Positions 7,660-16,576 of a DNA stretch of 56,740 nt are shown piece by piece. Positions within the stretch are counted from its first letter, which is position 1, and each line of letters starts with the position of its first letter. The translations under genes were made by a program, and so were the position numbers. Source of the stretch: Gammaproteobacteria bacterium (GTDB taxonomy: Bacteria; Pseudomonadota; Gammaproteobacteria; Burkholderiales; Rhodocyclaceae); the NCBI GenBank assembly GCA_018819515.1, contig JAHJPX010000001.1, positions 1 through 56,740 on the forward strand. Direction: 5' to 3'. A model generated the notes under the pieces. That model made no database searches and had not been told where the DNA came from. It saw only the letters and a list, made by a program, of their open reading frames with translations.

Positions 7660-8664
7660 ATGCGCTTCACCATACGCCTGATTTCCTTTGCAATTCTTGT
7701 CGTCGCCGGCTTTGCCGGATGGCTGGCCTGGTTTGCGTTTTCGCCGGTTTCGTTGGGCAAGACGCCGCTCGAATTCGAAATTCGCCCCGGGGTTGGGTTG
7801 CGTGGCGCCGCCAACGAGATCGCCAGCGCGGGAGTCGAATTCCAGTCGTGGAAGTTCACCTGGCTCGGGCGCTTTACGGGCAAGGCGGGCGAGGTCAAGG
7901 CCGGGAGTTACGAGTTGGCGCAAGGCGTAACGCCTTGGGAAATCCTGAGCAGGATTACTCGGGGAGATGTCTCCCAGGCCGAGATCGTGTTCGTCGAGGG
8001 TAAGACGTTCCGGGAACTCCGCGCCGTCCTGGACGCCAATTCCAATCTACGACACGACAGTAGGGGGCTCACGGACGTTGAGGTGCTGGCCCGAATCGGC
8101 GCGACGGAATCCCACCCGGAGGGGCTGTTCTTTCCGGATACCTATCTATTCGCCAAGCGATCGAGTGATCTTGACGTGTTGCGCCGGGCCTACCAAGCCA
8201 TGCGGCGCCGTTTGTCCATTGAGTGGGAGAATCGCGATATGTCAGTGCCTTACGGAGATCCCTATCAAGCGCTGATCATGGCCTCGATCGTCGAAAAGGA
8301 AACCGGACGGCCGGAGGATCGCCCCTTCGTCGCCTCGGTATTCACCAACCGCCTACGCCGCGGCATGCTTTTACAAACCGATCCGTCGGTTATCTATGGC
8401 CTTGGCGAGGCTTTCGACGGAAACCTGCGCAAGCGGGATCTGTTGACTGACGGCGAGTACAACACCTATACGCGGCCTGGCCTGCCACCGACGCCTATCT
8501 CCATGCCGGGGCAGGCGTCCCTTCACCTCGTCCTGCATCCGCCGCAGTCCGACAAGTTGTATTTTGTCGCGCGCGGCGACGGCACCAGCGTGTTCTCGCG
8601 AACCCTCGAGGAGCATAATCGCGCCGTGGCCCAGCATCAGAAGAAGAATACCGGAGGCAATTGA
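7660..8664 (+). CDS. mltG: Endolytic transglycosylase MltG
   Basis: 334-residue inner-membrane protein that cleaves nascent glycan strands and helps set peptidoglycan chain length. One N-terminal membrane anchor (about 4-24, FTIRLISFAILVVAGF), a LysM-like segment, then the YceG catalytic domain with IVEKETGRPEDR (catalytic Glu about 213) and GMLLQTDPSVIYGLG. ATG 7660 is chosen; an in-frame GTG at 7651 is possible. It heads the run mltG-tmk-holB-pilZ-tatD, a common proteobacterial order, and its TGA abuts the tmk GTG. Confidence 0.94.
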   Translation: MRFTIRLISFAILVVAGFAGWLAWFAFSPVSLGKTPLEFEIRPGVGLRGAANEIASAGVEFQSWKFTWLGRFTGKAGEVKAGSYELAQGVTPWEILSRITRGDVSQAEIVFVEGKTFRELRAVLDANSNLRHDSRGLTDVEVLARIGATESHPEGLFFPDTYLFAKRSSDLDVLRRAYQAMRRRLSIEWENRDMSVPYGDPYQALIMASIVEKETGRPEDRPFVASVFTNRLRRGMLLQTDPSVIYGLGEAFDGNLRKRDLLTDGEYNTYTRPGLPPTPISMPGQASLHLVLHPPQSDKLYFVARGDGTSVFSRTLEEHNRAVAQHQKKNTGGN

Positions 8665-9276
8665 GTGGCACGCGGGAGGTTCATTACCCTGGAAGGCCTG
8701 GATGGGGCGGGCAAAAGCACGCATTTGACTTGGCTGGTCGATACGCTGCGTTCGCGCGGTCATGTCGTGGTTCAGACCCGTGAACCCGGTGGAACACCCT
8801 TGGGCGAAAAACTGCGGGCGCTGCTCCTGGCCGACTCGATGCATCTTGAAACCGAAGCGCTGCTGATGTTCGCGGCGCGGCGGGAGCACATTGCCCAAGT
8901 CATTGCCCCGGCGCTGGCACGGGGCGACTGGGTGGTCTGCGACCGGTTCACGGATGCGAGTTTCGCCTATCAAGGCGGCGGTCGCGGCCTTGAGCGAGGC
9001 AAGCTGGAAATCCTGGAAAAGTGGGTTCAGAATGACCTGCAGCCGGATTTGACGCTGATGTTCAACGTGTCGCCCGATGTGGCCATGAATCGCGTCACCC
9101 GTATGGGTCGGGATCTGGACCGCTTCGAAAGGGAGCAGCAAGATTTCTTTTCCCGCGTCCGCGACGAATATCTGGCACGGGCGGCGGCAAGCAGAGGCAG
9201 AATTCGGCTGATCGACGCGTCGCGAACTGTAAACGAAATACAAGTGTCACTTGAAGAAATAATTGCAACTATCTGA
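8665..9276 (+). CDS. tmk: Thymidylate kinase
   Basis: Phosphorylates dTMP to dTDP for DNA synthesis. 203 residues, normal length. P-loop GLDGAGKST at 11-19, TREPGGTPLGEKLR, the DRF motif CDRFTDASFAYQGGGRG and an arginine-containing lid region (RMGRDLDRFE). The start is GTG 8665 with GGAGG at 8653-8657. The last codons turn AT-rich and carry the palindrome at 9241-9253. The coding end overlaps the holB start by 14 bases. Confidence 0.96.
   Translation: MARGRFITLEGLDGAGKSTHLTWLVDTLRSRGHVVVQTREPGGTPLGEKLRALLLADSMHLETEALLMFAARREHIAQVIAPALARGDWVVCDRFTDASFAYQGGGRGLERGKLEILEKWVQNDLQPDLTLMFNVSPDVAMNRVTRMGRDLDRFEREQQDFFSRVRDEYLARAAASRGRIRLIDASRTVNEIQVSLEEIIATI
9241..9253. repeat. Short palindrome at the tmk/holB junction
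   Basis: CAAGTG, T, CACTTG, within an AT-rich patch (about 9225-9295) that is unlike the rest of both genes. Confidence 0.35.
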
Positions 9277-10309
9277 ATTAATACAGTATAAGTGGCACGA
9301 CTCCGCATGGAGTCGACTTTGGGCAGGCGAGGGCGGCTTGCCCCATGCCCTTTTACTTACGGGCTCGGAGGGAATCGGCAAGGGCCGATTTGCCTTGGCG
9401 ATGGCGGCGCGACTTTTGTGCGAAGCGCCTCTATCTTCGGGCGATGCCTGCGGGGAGTGTCCGTCATGCCGCTGGTTTGCATCGGGCAACCATCCCGATT
9501 TTCGGCACGTCATTCCCGAAGCCGACGTCGATTCCGAAGGAGCATTCCCGGAGGGGGAGCGCAAGAAGTCGGGTAGTCAGCAAATCCTGATCAACCAGAT
9601 TCGGGCCTTGGAAGACTTTGTCTTTGTCGGGGGACATCGAAGCGGCGCACGCGTGCTTGTAGTGGAGCCGGCCGATGCCATGAACCAGCCCGCCCAGAAT
9701 GCTATTCTTAAAATACTTGAAGAACCACCTTCAAGTGTATATTTCATATTGATATCTACACATTGGCGGCGTCTTCTTCCGACTATACGGAGCCGTTGCC
9801 GCAAATTGCCGCTACCCCGCCCCTCGTCGAGCGAAGCGCAGGCTTGGCTCAGGACGCGAGACGAGACGGCGATCAAGCTGTTGCCGCTTCTCGGCAATGC
9901 GCCCTTGCTGGCGCATGCGGCGAGCGAATCGGGACGCGGCTCGGTATACCTCGGTGTTCTCGCGAGTCTGGCTGACCCGGGCCGAGATCCTCTGGCGTTG
10001 GCTGCGCGGTGGCAGACTCAGTTGCAGCCGAAAAGCGAGGGGGGACTTCCGGTGCAGGCTTTCGTCGAGACGGTCCAGAAGTGGGTTTTCAACTTGGCGC
10101 TTTTCAAATTGGCCGGTCGTACTCGTCTCGGCAGCGAAACGGATGCGCTTTGTCGACTGGCCGGCCATGCTTCGGCGGGAGGCCTGTTACGTTGTTACAA
10201 TGAACTGATGAAAGCCCGGTCACTGGCGTCACATCCATTGAATCCGCAGTTATTTTTCGAGGATATCGCTGAGCGCTATTTGCGCGCGTTGGCGAGCGAA
10301 AGGACATGA
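9263..10309 (+). CDS. holB: DNA polymerase III delta-prime subunit
   Basis: 348-residue clamp-loader subunit. AAA+ domain with GSEGIGKGRFAL at about 34-45, four-Cys zinc module (CEAP...CGECPSC, about 53-72), and NAILKILEEPPSSV (about 147-160) before the sensor 1 region. The C-terminal collar domain follows. The only upstream in-frame start is TTG 9263, overlapping tmk by 14 bases, with GAAGAA before it. The conserved NAILKILEEPP segment is written in AT-rich, otherwise rare codons (ATA, CTT, TCA) and contains an 8-bp inverted repeat. It is followed by pilZ with ATGA overlap. Confidence 0.94.
   Translation: MQLSELIQYKWHDSAWSRLWAGEGGLPHALLLTGSEGIGKGRFALAMAARLLCEAPLSSGDACGECPSCRWFASGNHPDFRHVIPEADVDSEGAFPEGERKKSGSQQILINQIRALEDFVFVGGHRSGARVLVVEPADAMNQPAQNAILKILEEPPSSVYFILISTHWRRLLPTIRSRCRKLPLPRPSSSEAQAWLRTRDETAIKLLPLLGNAPLLAHAASESGRGSVYLGVLASLADPGRDPLALAARWQTQLQPKSEGGLPVQAFVETVQKWVFNLALFKLAGRTRLGSETDALCRLAGHASAGGLLRCYNELMKARSLASHPLNPQLFFEDIAERYLRALASERT
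9715..9736. repeat. Inverted repeat in an AT-rich holB patch
   Basis: ACTTGAAG (9715-9722), loop AACCAC, CTTCAAGT (9729-9736), inside holB. The 10-mer ACTTGAAGAA also occurs near the tmk end at 9249. Confidence 0.4.
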
Positions 10310-10680
10310 GCGATTCGGCATCCGCATCAAGGAACGCTGGCGCAAAGCCCAGTGTTCTCTCTTTGAACATCAATTCAAAATCGGCTTTGTATTCGGCCTA
10401 CATGCCGTTCCTCAAGCGGGGCGGTTTGTTCATTCCGACCACGCGCGAATACGCTTTCGGCGACGAAGTGTTCATTCTGCTGACCTTGATGGACGAACCT
10501 GCCCGCCTGCCCATCGCGGGAAGCGTCGTTTGGATGACACCTGAAGGCACTCAGGGCAACAAAGCGCAGGGGATTGGTGTGCAGTTCGCCAGCGACGAAA
10601 GCGGACGGGCGGTGCAGCAGAAAATCGAGGGCATCCTTGGCGGCCATTTGAGCTCCACGCGTGCCACGCACACCCTCTGA
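10306..10680 (+). CDS. PilZ domain protein (type IV pilus type)
   Basis: 124-residue PilZ-fold protein. The sequence RGGLFIPTTREYAFGDEVFILLTLMDE and GSVVWMTPEG resembles type IV pilus PilZ, which lacks the RxxxR c-di-GMP motif; none is seen here. Such proteins act with PilB/FimX in pilus assembly and typically sit after holB, as here. ATG 10306 overlaps the holB stop (ATGA). A cytoplasmic adaptor role is inferred from the family. Confidence 0.88.
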   Translation: MSDSASASRNAGAKPSVLSLNINSKSALYSAYMPFLKRGGLFIPTTREYAFGDEVFILLTLMDEPARLPIAGSVVWMTPEGTQGNKAQGIGVQFASDESGRAVQQKIEGILGGHLSSTRATHTL

Positions 10681-10685
10681 GTCGC

Positions 10686-11456
10686 ATGCTGGTCGATTCT
10701 CACTGTCATCTGGACTTTCCGGAGCTGGCCGCCAATCTGCCGCAAATCCTTGATCGCATGGCTGCGGCCGGGGTCGGCGCCGCACTGTGCGCGGGCGTGA
10801 CGCTGGATCGCTTTCCGGAGGTACTCAAGATCGTCCATTCCTGCCCGAACATTTACGGTGCGGCGGGCGTACACCCCGACACGGCTCCAGATGCGACAGT
10901 TGACGTTGCGGCGCTGGTTCGCCTGGCCAAAGATCCGAAGGTGGTGGCAATCGGAGAAACGGGGCTCGACTACTATCGGCTTGAAGGCGATCTGGAATGG
11001 CAGCGCGAACGCTTCCGGCTCCATATCGAGGCCGCCAGAATCAGCGGCAAGCCGTTGATCATCCATACCCGTGAAGCGAAGGAAGACACACTGCGCATCC
11101 TTGAGGAAGAACGCGCGGGCGAGGTCGGCGGTGTGTTTCATTGCTTCACGGAGGATATGGCGACCGCCCGGAAAGCCGTCGACCTCGGGTTCCACGTTTC
11201 CTTTTCCGGAATCGTCACCTTCAAGAACGCAGGCGAAATCAAGAAAGTTGCCACCGCGTTGCCGCTCGATCGGCTACTCGTGGAAACGGACGCACCATAC
11301 CTGGCGCCGGTTCCGTACCGGGGAAAACTGAACGAACCGGCGTATGTCAGGTATGTCGCCCAGCACATCGCCGAACTGAGGTCGATTTCGTTCGAAGCAG
11401 TCGCCGAGGCGACCACCGCGAACTTTTGTCGCCTTTTCGGTGTCATCCTGAATTGA
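10686..11456 (+). CDS. TatD-family metal-dependent hydrolase (YcfH type)
   Basis: 256-residue TIM-barrel metallohydrolase. Metal ligands appear in order: DSHCHLDF (5-12), GETGLDYY (about 93-100), IIHTREA, GVFHCFTED and ETDAPYLAP. TatD proteins are 3'-exonucleases or D-aminoacyl-tRNA/DNA quality-control deoxyribonucleases; the YcfH branch beside holB has no settled substrate. It starts five bases after pilZ. Its TGA directly abuts the next ATG. Confidence 0.93.
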   Translation: MLVDSHCHLDFPELAANLPQILDRMAAAGVGAALCAGVTLDRFPEVLKIVHSCPNIYGAAGVHPDTAPDATVDVAALVRLAKDPKVVAIGETGLDYYRLEGDLEWQRERFRLHIEAARISGKPLIIHTREAKEDTLRILEEERAGEVGGVFHCFTEDMATARKAVDLGFHVSFSGIVTFKNAGEIKKVATALPLDRLLVETDAPYLAPVPYRGKLNEPAYVRYVAQHIAELRSISFEAVAEATTANFCRLFGVILN

Positions 11457-12104
11457 ATGAAGATATTCAAGACGACAATTTCATTGCTGGGGCTTCTGGC
11501 GATCTTTTGGTGCCCGGGAGCGGCCTTCGCGGGCGCGTACGAGGAAGTCATTGCGGCGGCAAACGATGACCGGACGGCAACCGTCGTGGATCTCGTGCAG
11601 CGTGGAGTGGACATCGACACGGCCGATCCTTCCGGCACCACGCTGATGATGACTGCCGCAACGAACGGCAACGACGAGCTTCTAGACTTCTTGTTAGTAA
11701 ACCACGCCAACCCATTGAAACAGAATAAATATGGGGATACGGCTTTGGCGTTGGCTGCGCTCTATGGGCGTCAATCGACGGTTCGCCGCTTGCTTCATTG
11801 GGGGGTTCCGGTCGATGGCCCGGGCTGGACCGCGCTCCACTATGCTGCCTTCAATGGACATCATGAAATCGCCCGATATCTGATCGCCTGGGGTGCCAGG
11901 GTGAATGCCCATGCGCCCAATCACGATACCGCGTTGATGCTCGCTGCGCGGAACGGACACCAAGCGATTGTCAGGATACTACTGGATGCCGGCGCAGACG
12001 CGCGCGTTGGCGACTTGCGAGGGAATACGGCGGTCGAACTGGCCGAAAAGGCCGGCAACAGCGAAATTGCCAACCTGATCAGAGCCGCCGGAACATCGCA
12101 ATAG
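11457..12104 (+). CDS. Secreted ankyrin-repeat protein
   Basis: 215 residues. An N-terminal signal peptide (MKIFKTTISLLGLLAIF to AFA-GAYEE, cleavage about residue 25) leads to four or five ankyrin repeats between about 30 and 210 (for example DTALALAALYGRQSTVRRLL, TALHYAAFNGHHEIARYL and DTALMLAARNGHQAIVRILL). It probably acts in the periplasm as a protein-binding scaffold; the partner is unknown. Translationally coupled to tatD (TGA then ATG with no gap), so it is likely the last gene of the mltG-tmk-holB run. It converges on the isocitrate dehydrogenase gene. Confidence 0.85.
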   Translation: MKIFKTTISLLGLLAIFWCPGAAFAGAYEEVIAAANDDRTATVVDLVQRGVDIDTADPSGTTLMMTAATNGNDELLDFLLVNHANPLKQNKYGDTALALAALYGRQSTVRRLLHWGVPVDGPGWTALHYAAFNGHHEIARYLIAWGARVNAHAPNHDTALMLAARNGHQAIVRILLDAGADARVGDLRGNTAVELAEKAGNSEIANLIRAAGTSQ

Positions 12105-12116
12105 CGTCCTGGGGAG

Positions 12117-13154
12117 TCAAGACCCCGCCTGGATTCGCTTGACGACCCCTGCGGCGAATTCACGCGTCGAGGCCTTCCCGCCCAGATCTCCGGTGCGCAG
12201 TTGATCGATGTTCAGGGTTTCGTCGATCGCCTTGCGGAGCCGGTTGCCCAGGTCAAGGCGACCCACGTGGTCGAGCATCATCGCAGCGGCCAGCATCAGC
12301 GCGACAGGGTTGGCGATTCCCTTGCCGGTGATGTCTGGCGCGGAGCCGTGTACGGCTTCGAATATCGCCGCCTGTTCGCCGATGTTTGCCCCCGGCGTCA
12401 TGCCGAGACCGCCCACCAGGCCGGCGATTTCGTCGGAGAGGATGTCGCCGAACAGATTGGTCGTCACCAGCACGTCAAACTGCCAGGGATTCATGACCAG
12501 TTTCATTGCGCAGGCGTCGACGATGACTTCCTCGAAAACGAACTTGTCCTTGTATTCTTCGGCATAAATCTGGCGCGCCGTTTCGAGGAAGATGCCGGTC
12601 AGCGCCTTCATGATATTGGCTTTGTGTACGACCGTAACTTTTTTTCGACCTTGCACAAGCGCATAGTCGAATGCGAACTTGCAAATGCGGCGACAGCCCT
12701 GGCGCGTGTTGATCCCTGTGGCCATCCCGACGGCATGCGGGTCGCCGTCGATCGGGATGAAATGCTCGTAGCCCATGTAAAGGCCTTCGTTGTTTTCGCG
12801 CACGAGCACGAGATCGATATTGTCGAAGCGACCGGGAACGATCGTGCGCGCCGGACGGAGATTGGCGTAGAGCTTGAATTCCTCGCGCAGGCGGACATTG
12901 GACGAGCGATAACCGCCGGCCACCGGGGTTTCCAGCGGCCCTTTGAGCGCCAGACGGGTCCGGCGGATGCTGTCGAGGCAGGCGGGCGGCAGCGGGTCGC
13001 CGCAGGCCGCAACGCCGGCCGCGCCCGCGGTTTGACGGTCCCATTCAAAAGGCGCACCAAGCGCGTCAAGCGCCATGAGGGTTGCTTCGGTGATTTCCGG
13101 CCCGATCCCGTCGCCCGGAATCAAGGTCGCTGAAATGACTTTCTGTACATTCAT
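12117..13154 (-). CDS. icd: Isocitrate dehydrogenase, short NAD-type
   Basis: 345-residue beta-decarboxylating dehydrogenase of the isocitrate/isopropylmalate family. IPGDGIGPEI at the N-terminus, substrate loop YRSSNVRLREEFKLYANLRPAR (Ser, Asn and Arg ligands), catalytic Lys in VHKANIM, and metal ligands in NLFGDILSDEIAGLVGG. GYEHFIPIDGDPHAVGM and the short length fit the NAD-type isocitrate dehydrogenases rather than LeuB. Cofactor choice is inferred. ATG 13154 has GGAG upstream. It converges on the ankyrin gene with only 12 bases between. Confidence 0.85.
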   Translation of the reverse strand: MNVQKVISATLIPGDGIGPEITEATLMALDALGAPFEWDRQTAGAAGVAACGDPLPPACLDSIRRTRLALKGPLETPVAGGYRSSNVRLREEFKLYANLRPARTIVPGRFDNIDLVLVRENNEGLYMGYEHFIPIDGDPHAVGMATGINTRQGCRRICKFAFDYALVQGRKKVTVVHKANIMKALTGIFLETARQIYAEEYKDKFVFEEVIVDACAMKLVMNPWQFDVLVTTNLFGDILSDEIAGLVGGLGMTPGANIGEQAAIFEAVHGSAPDITGKGIANPVALMLAAAMMLDHVGRLDLGNRLRKAIDETLNIDQLRTGDLGGKASTREFAAGVVKRIQAGS

Positions 13155-13260
13155 TGTTGGGGACTCCGCTTCTCTCGATTATTATTGGTCCGCCCTAGTC
13201 TGAGCGGTGTGGCGACGCAACATTGCAGTTGCATAACTCATACTGATCGCCGCATCATCG

Positions 13261-13291
13261 GTTGCTATTCTATTCCGAATTCGGTAGCAAC
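13261..13291. promoter_or_regulatory. Nested palindrome, candidate operator
   Basis: GTTGCTA (13261-13267) and TAGCAAC (13285-13291) flank a second perfect palindrome CCGAATTCGG (13275-13284). A further GCAAC-N6-GTTGC pair lies at 13217-13232. All sit in the icd/phosphatase divergent spacer, about 55-125 bases before the phosphatase ATG. A regulator site is plausible; the regulator is unknown. Confidence 0.4.
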
Positions 13292-13343
13292 TTGCGTCAG
13301 CGTCGGGTTTTCACGGAAAAGTCGTTGGATTGTTTGAGGAATC

Positions 13344-13814
13344 ATGTTCAGAGTACTCGTGGTATGCATGGGCAATATCTGTCGTTCGCCGACTGCCGAG
13401 GGCGTACTTCGTGCCCACGTCGAACGTGCAGGACTAGGAAAGGAAGTCGAGATCGATTCGGCGGGAACGCACGCCTATCATGTTGGGGAACCCCCCGATC
13501 CCCGCTCGCGGAAAGTGGCCGCCGAACGTGGATACGAACTGGGCAAGCTGCGGGCTCGGCGTGTCGCCACCGCTGACTTTTTGCGTTTCGATCTGATACT
13601 GGCCATGGATCGCGACAATCTTGCCGCGCTACGCGATGCGTGTCCAGAAGAGGAGCGGCACCGGCTTGGATTGCTGCTCGACTTTGCCAGGCACACAGAA
13701 AATGACGAGGTGCCAGACCCCTACTACGGTGGACCGGCCGGTTTCGAGCGCGTACTGGACATGATCGAGGATGCGTGCGAGGGATTGCTGGACGACATCC
13801 GGAAACGAATCTAG
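13344..13814 (+). CDS. Low-molecular-weight protein-tyrosine phosphatase
   Basis: 156-residue cytoplasmic phosphatase. P-loop VCMGNICRSPTAEG with nucleophile Cys8 and Arg14, and the general-acid Asp in DPYYGG (about 126). Family members dephosphorylate protein tyrosines, often on bacterial tyrosine kinases controlling polysaccharide export. No kinase or polysaccharide genes are nearby. ATG 13344 has GAGG five bases upstream. Repeat copy 4 lies mid-gene, read as RVATADF. Transcripts may end in the hairpin shared with rne. Confidence 0.94.
   Translation: MFRVLVVCMGNICRSPTAEGVLRAHVERAGLGKEVEIDSAGTHAYHVGEPPDPRSRKVAAERGYELGKLRARRVATADFLRFDLILAMDRDNLAALRDACPEEERHRLGLLLDFARHTENDEVPDPYYGGPAGFERVLDMIEDACEGLLDDIRKRI
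13558..13581 (+). repeat. Dispersed 24-bp motif, copy 4
   Basis: 23 of 24 positions match (R allowed at position 6). It lies inside the phosphatase gene in its own orientation, in the third forward frame (RVATADF). Confidence 0.9.
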
Positions 13815-13822
13815 AAAAGCAA

Positions 13823-13850
13823 ACGGCCGCCCGGCTCATCGGGCGGCCGT
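13823..13850 (-). terminator. Intrinsic terminator of rne
   Basis: Perfect 11-bp stem ACGGCCGCCCG / CGGGCGGCCGT with loop GCTCAT. On the minus strand the stem is followed by TTGCTTTTCT, so it best serves rne. On the plus strand there is no T-run, but it may also slow transcripts of the phosphatase gene. Confidence 0.8.
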
Positions 13851-13867
13851 CTGGTGTCGATCGTCGG

Positions 13868-16576
13868 TCAGTCGTGCCGTGTTTCAACCATCTGTAGCGG
13901 TTCGTCGGGGACGATCACCGGCGGCTTTGGTTTGCGCCCCAACTGTGGCTTGGGCATTTCGATCGGCGCGGCCGACTTCAGGCTTTCGGCTGCCGTTTCG
14001 ACCAGCACAAGTCCGGCCTGCTCGAGATTGACGGACAGATCGACCGGCGCCACGGATTGAACCGGCTCCGGTTCGACCACGACCGCCGACTCAACCGCTG
14101 GAGCCGGTTCCGCCGGCTCAACCGCGACGGCCGGGGTGACAGGGAGCTCAGGCGGCACTTCGATGGCCATCTCGACGACCGGTGCAACGATATCCTGCTC
14201 CTCCGGCAAACGAGGCGCGACCGCTTCCACCATGGCTACGGCAGATTCCGCGGGCGGTGTCGCTTCGTTGGGCGCCGTTGCGACAGGTATTGGCACCGGC
14301 CAGGGCATCGGGCGAGCCGCGACGGCGGGTTCGGTGGTTGCGCTTTCCAGGGCAGTCGCTTCGGTTATGCGACCTTCGATAGCGGGACTATCCTGCGCGA
14401 CGAGGGCCGGCGCGCCATTCTCGCGTTTTTCGCCACGTCCGCGTCCGCGGCGGCCACGACGGCGACCGCCTTCTGCGTTGCCCTCGGCCGTTGCTTTTGG
14501 CTGCGCCGGACTGGTGGTTTCGGTCGCGCCGGTCAAGCCGCCTTCGCTCTTGGGTACTTTCGGCGGACGTGGTTCGCCCGCGCGCTGTTCGTCGCGCTGC
14601 TCCTCGCGGGGCTCGCCTCGTTGACCACCCCGGCTGCGGCGGGCGCCGTCACGTGGCTGCGCCTCGGCAGCACCGCTACGGCGTGACTGCTGGCCGCGCT
14701 GCGAACCTTCCGGACGTTCCTTGCGCTCTCCCTGATCTCGACCCTGGCGTTCTTCGCGACCGTCTCGATCGCGCCGATTCCGATTTCGGTCACGGCCATT
14801 GCGTTCGCTACGTTCGCGGCGGGCCGGTTTTGTCGGTTTCGCTTCCGGTTGTGGGGTGACCGCAACTTTGTTGCCACTGAACCAACCGAAAATCTTGGCG
14901 ATGATGCCCGGCTTCGCGATGGTTTCCGGTACCGGTTCCGGTTTGGGTTGAACGATCGGGGCTGGTTGGTCTGGCGTAATGCCTTTTACGGCAGCCTGTT
15001 GTCTTGGCGGGCGTGCTTCCGTTTGCGCCGATGATGCTTCCTCCGCTTCCTCCGCCGCTTTTGCCGCCAACTGGTAACTGGGGATCGTCAAATCCTCGGT
15101 GTTGAGTTGGTCGTGGCGGAAACGGATGATTTCATGCTGCGGCGTCTCGAACTGGCGATTCGGCACAATCATCAGGTTGATTCGGTGGCGAACTTCGACA
15201 CGCGCGATATCGACCCGCTTTTCGTTGAGAAGGAAGGTGGCAACATCGACGGGAACCTGCGCGTGGATGGCGCCGGTGTTTTCCTTCATTGCCTCTTCTT
15301 CGAGAATGCGCAGAATGTGCAGCGCTGCCGATTCGGTCGAGCGGATATGGCCGGTACCCGTACAACGCGGGCAGGTGATATAGCTGGTTTCGGCAAGGGC
15401 GGGGCGCAGGCGCTGGCGGGAAAGCTCAAGCAGACCGAAGCGGCTGATCTTGCTGACCTGCATGCGGGCGCGATCGTAATGCAACGCGTCGCGCAGACGG
15501 TTTTCAACTTCGCGCTGGCTCCGAGTGCTTTCCATGTCGATGAAATCGATCACGATCAGGCCGCCCAGGTCGCGCAGGCGCAGTTGCCGGGCGACTTCGT
15601 CGGCGGCCTCGAGGTTCGTGCGCAGTGCGGTTTCCTCGATGTCGGAACCCTTGGTGGAACGTCCGGAGTTGACATCGATCGCTACCAGCGCCTCGGTGTG
15701 GTCGATGACAACGGCACCACCCGAGGGGAGGTTGACCTGACGGGAATAGGCCGATTCGATTTGATGTTCGATCTGGAAGCGCGAGAACAATGGCACGTCG
15801 TCGCTGTAGCGCTTGACGCGCGCCACGTTCCCCGGCATCACGTGGGCCATGAACTGCTGTGCCTGCTCGTAAATGTCGTCCGTGTCGATCAGGATTTCGC
15901 CGATGTCGGGCTGGAAGTAGTCGCGAATCGCGCGGATCACCAGGCTGGACTCCTGGTAAATCAGGAACGCGCCGGATTGGGCTTTCGCAGCGCCGTCGAT
16001 GGCCGTCCAGAGTTGCAGCAGGTAGTTCATGTCCCACTGCAGTTCTTCCGCCGTGCGGCCGATCGCCGCGGTGCGTACGATCAGGCTCATCCCGCTGGGC
16101 ACTTCCACCTGGTCGAGGACTTCGCGGAGTTCCTGGCGGTCCTCGCCTTCGAGGCGACGCGAAACACCGCCGCCGCGGGGATTGTTCGGCATCAGGACCA
16201 AGTAGCGTCCTGCCAGGGAAATGAAGGTGGTCAGCGCCGCGCCTTTGTTGCCTCGCTCGTCCTTCTCAACCTGGACGATCAGTTCCTGGCCGGCCTTGAG
16301 GACGTCCTGGATCTTGGCGCGACCGGCATCCGCGTCGGAGCGGAAATAGGATCGGGAGACTTCCTTGAAGGGCAGGAAGCCATGGCGTTCCGCGCCATAG
16401 TCGACAAACGCCGCTTCGAGACTGGGTTCGATGCGGGTAATGACGGCTTTGTAGATATTGCTCTTGCGTTGTTCCTTGGCGGCCGACTCGATATCGAGGT
16501 CGATCAGTTTCTGACCATCGACGATCGCGACGCGGAGTTCCTCGGCTTGCGTCGCATTGAACAGCATGCGTTTCAT
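13868..16576 (-). CDS. rne: Ribonuclease E
   Basis: 902-residue endoribonuclease that starts mRNA decay and processes rRNA and tRNA, organising the degradosome at the membrane. N-terminal S1 domain (about 37-120), catalytic metal-binding Asp in AIDVNSG (about 303) and IDFIDM (about 346), and the Zn-link CPRCTGTGH (about 404) are all present. From about residue 560 a disordered, Arg-rich RNA-binding region (RDRNRNRRDRDG and similar) and an Ala/Pro/Val/Glu-rich tail form the scaffold. ATG 16576 gives the standard MKRMLFNATQ start. It is divergent from rluC, as in many gamma- and betaproteobacteria, and likely autoregulated through its 5' UTR. Confidence 0.97.
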   Translation of the reverse strand: MKRMLFNATQAEELRVAIVDGQKLIDLDIESAAKEQRKSNIYKAVITRIEPSLEAAFVDYGAERHGFLPFKEVSRSYFRSDADAGRAKIQDVLKAGQELIVQVEKDERGNKGAALTTFISLAGRYLVLMPNNPRGGGVSRRLEGEDRQELREVLDQVEVPSGMSLIVRTAAIGRTAEELQWDMNYLLQLWTAIDGAAKAQSGAFLIYQESSLVIRAIRDYFQPDIGEILIDTDDIYEQAQQFMAHVMPGNVARVKRYSDDVPLFSRFQIEHQIESAYSRQVNLPSGGAVVIDHTEALVAIDVNSGRSTKGSDIEETALRTNLEAADEVARQLRLRDLGGLIVIDFIDMESTRSQREVENRLRDALHYDRARMQVSKISRFGLLELSRQRLRPALAETSYITCPRCTGTGHIRSTESAALHILRILEEEAMKENTGAIHAQVPVDVATFLLNEKRVDIARVEVRHRINLMIVPNRQFETPQHEIIRFRHDQLNTEDLTIPSYQLAAKAAEEAEEASSAQTEARPPRQQAAVKGITPDQPAPIVQPKPEPVPETIAKPGIIAKIFGWFSGNKVAVTPQPEAKPTKPARRERSERNGRDRNRNRRDRDGREERQGRDQGERKERPEGSQRGQQSRRSGAAEAQPRDGARRSRGGQRGEPREEQRDEQRAGEPRPPKVPKSEGGLTGATETTSPAQPKATAEGNAEGGRRRGRRGRGRGEKRENGAPALVAQDSPAIEGRITEATALESATTEPAVAARPMPWPVPIPVATAPNEATPPAESAVAMVEAVAPRLPEEQDIVAPVVEMAIEVPPELPVTPAVAVEPAEPAPAVESAVVVEPEPVQSVAPVDLSVNLEQAGLVLVETAAESLKSAAPIEMPKPQLGRKPKPPVIVPDEPLQMVETRHD

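Noticed and set aside
12201..13133. 310-codon plus-strand ORF opposite icd
   Set aside because: Antisense shadow; the icd frame carries the conserved dehydrogenase motifs.
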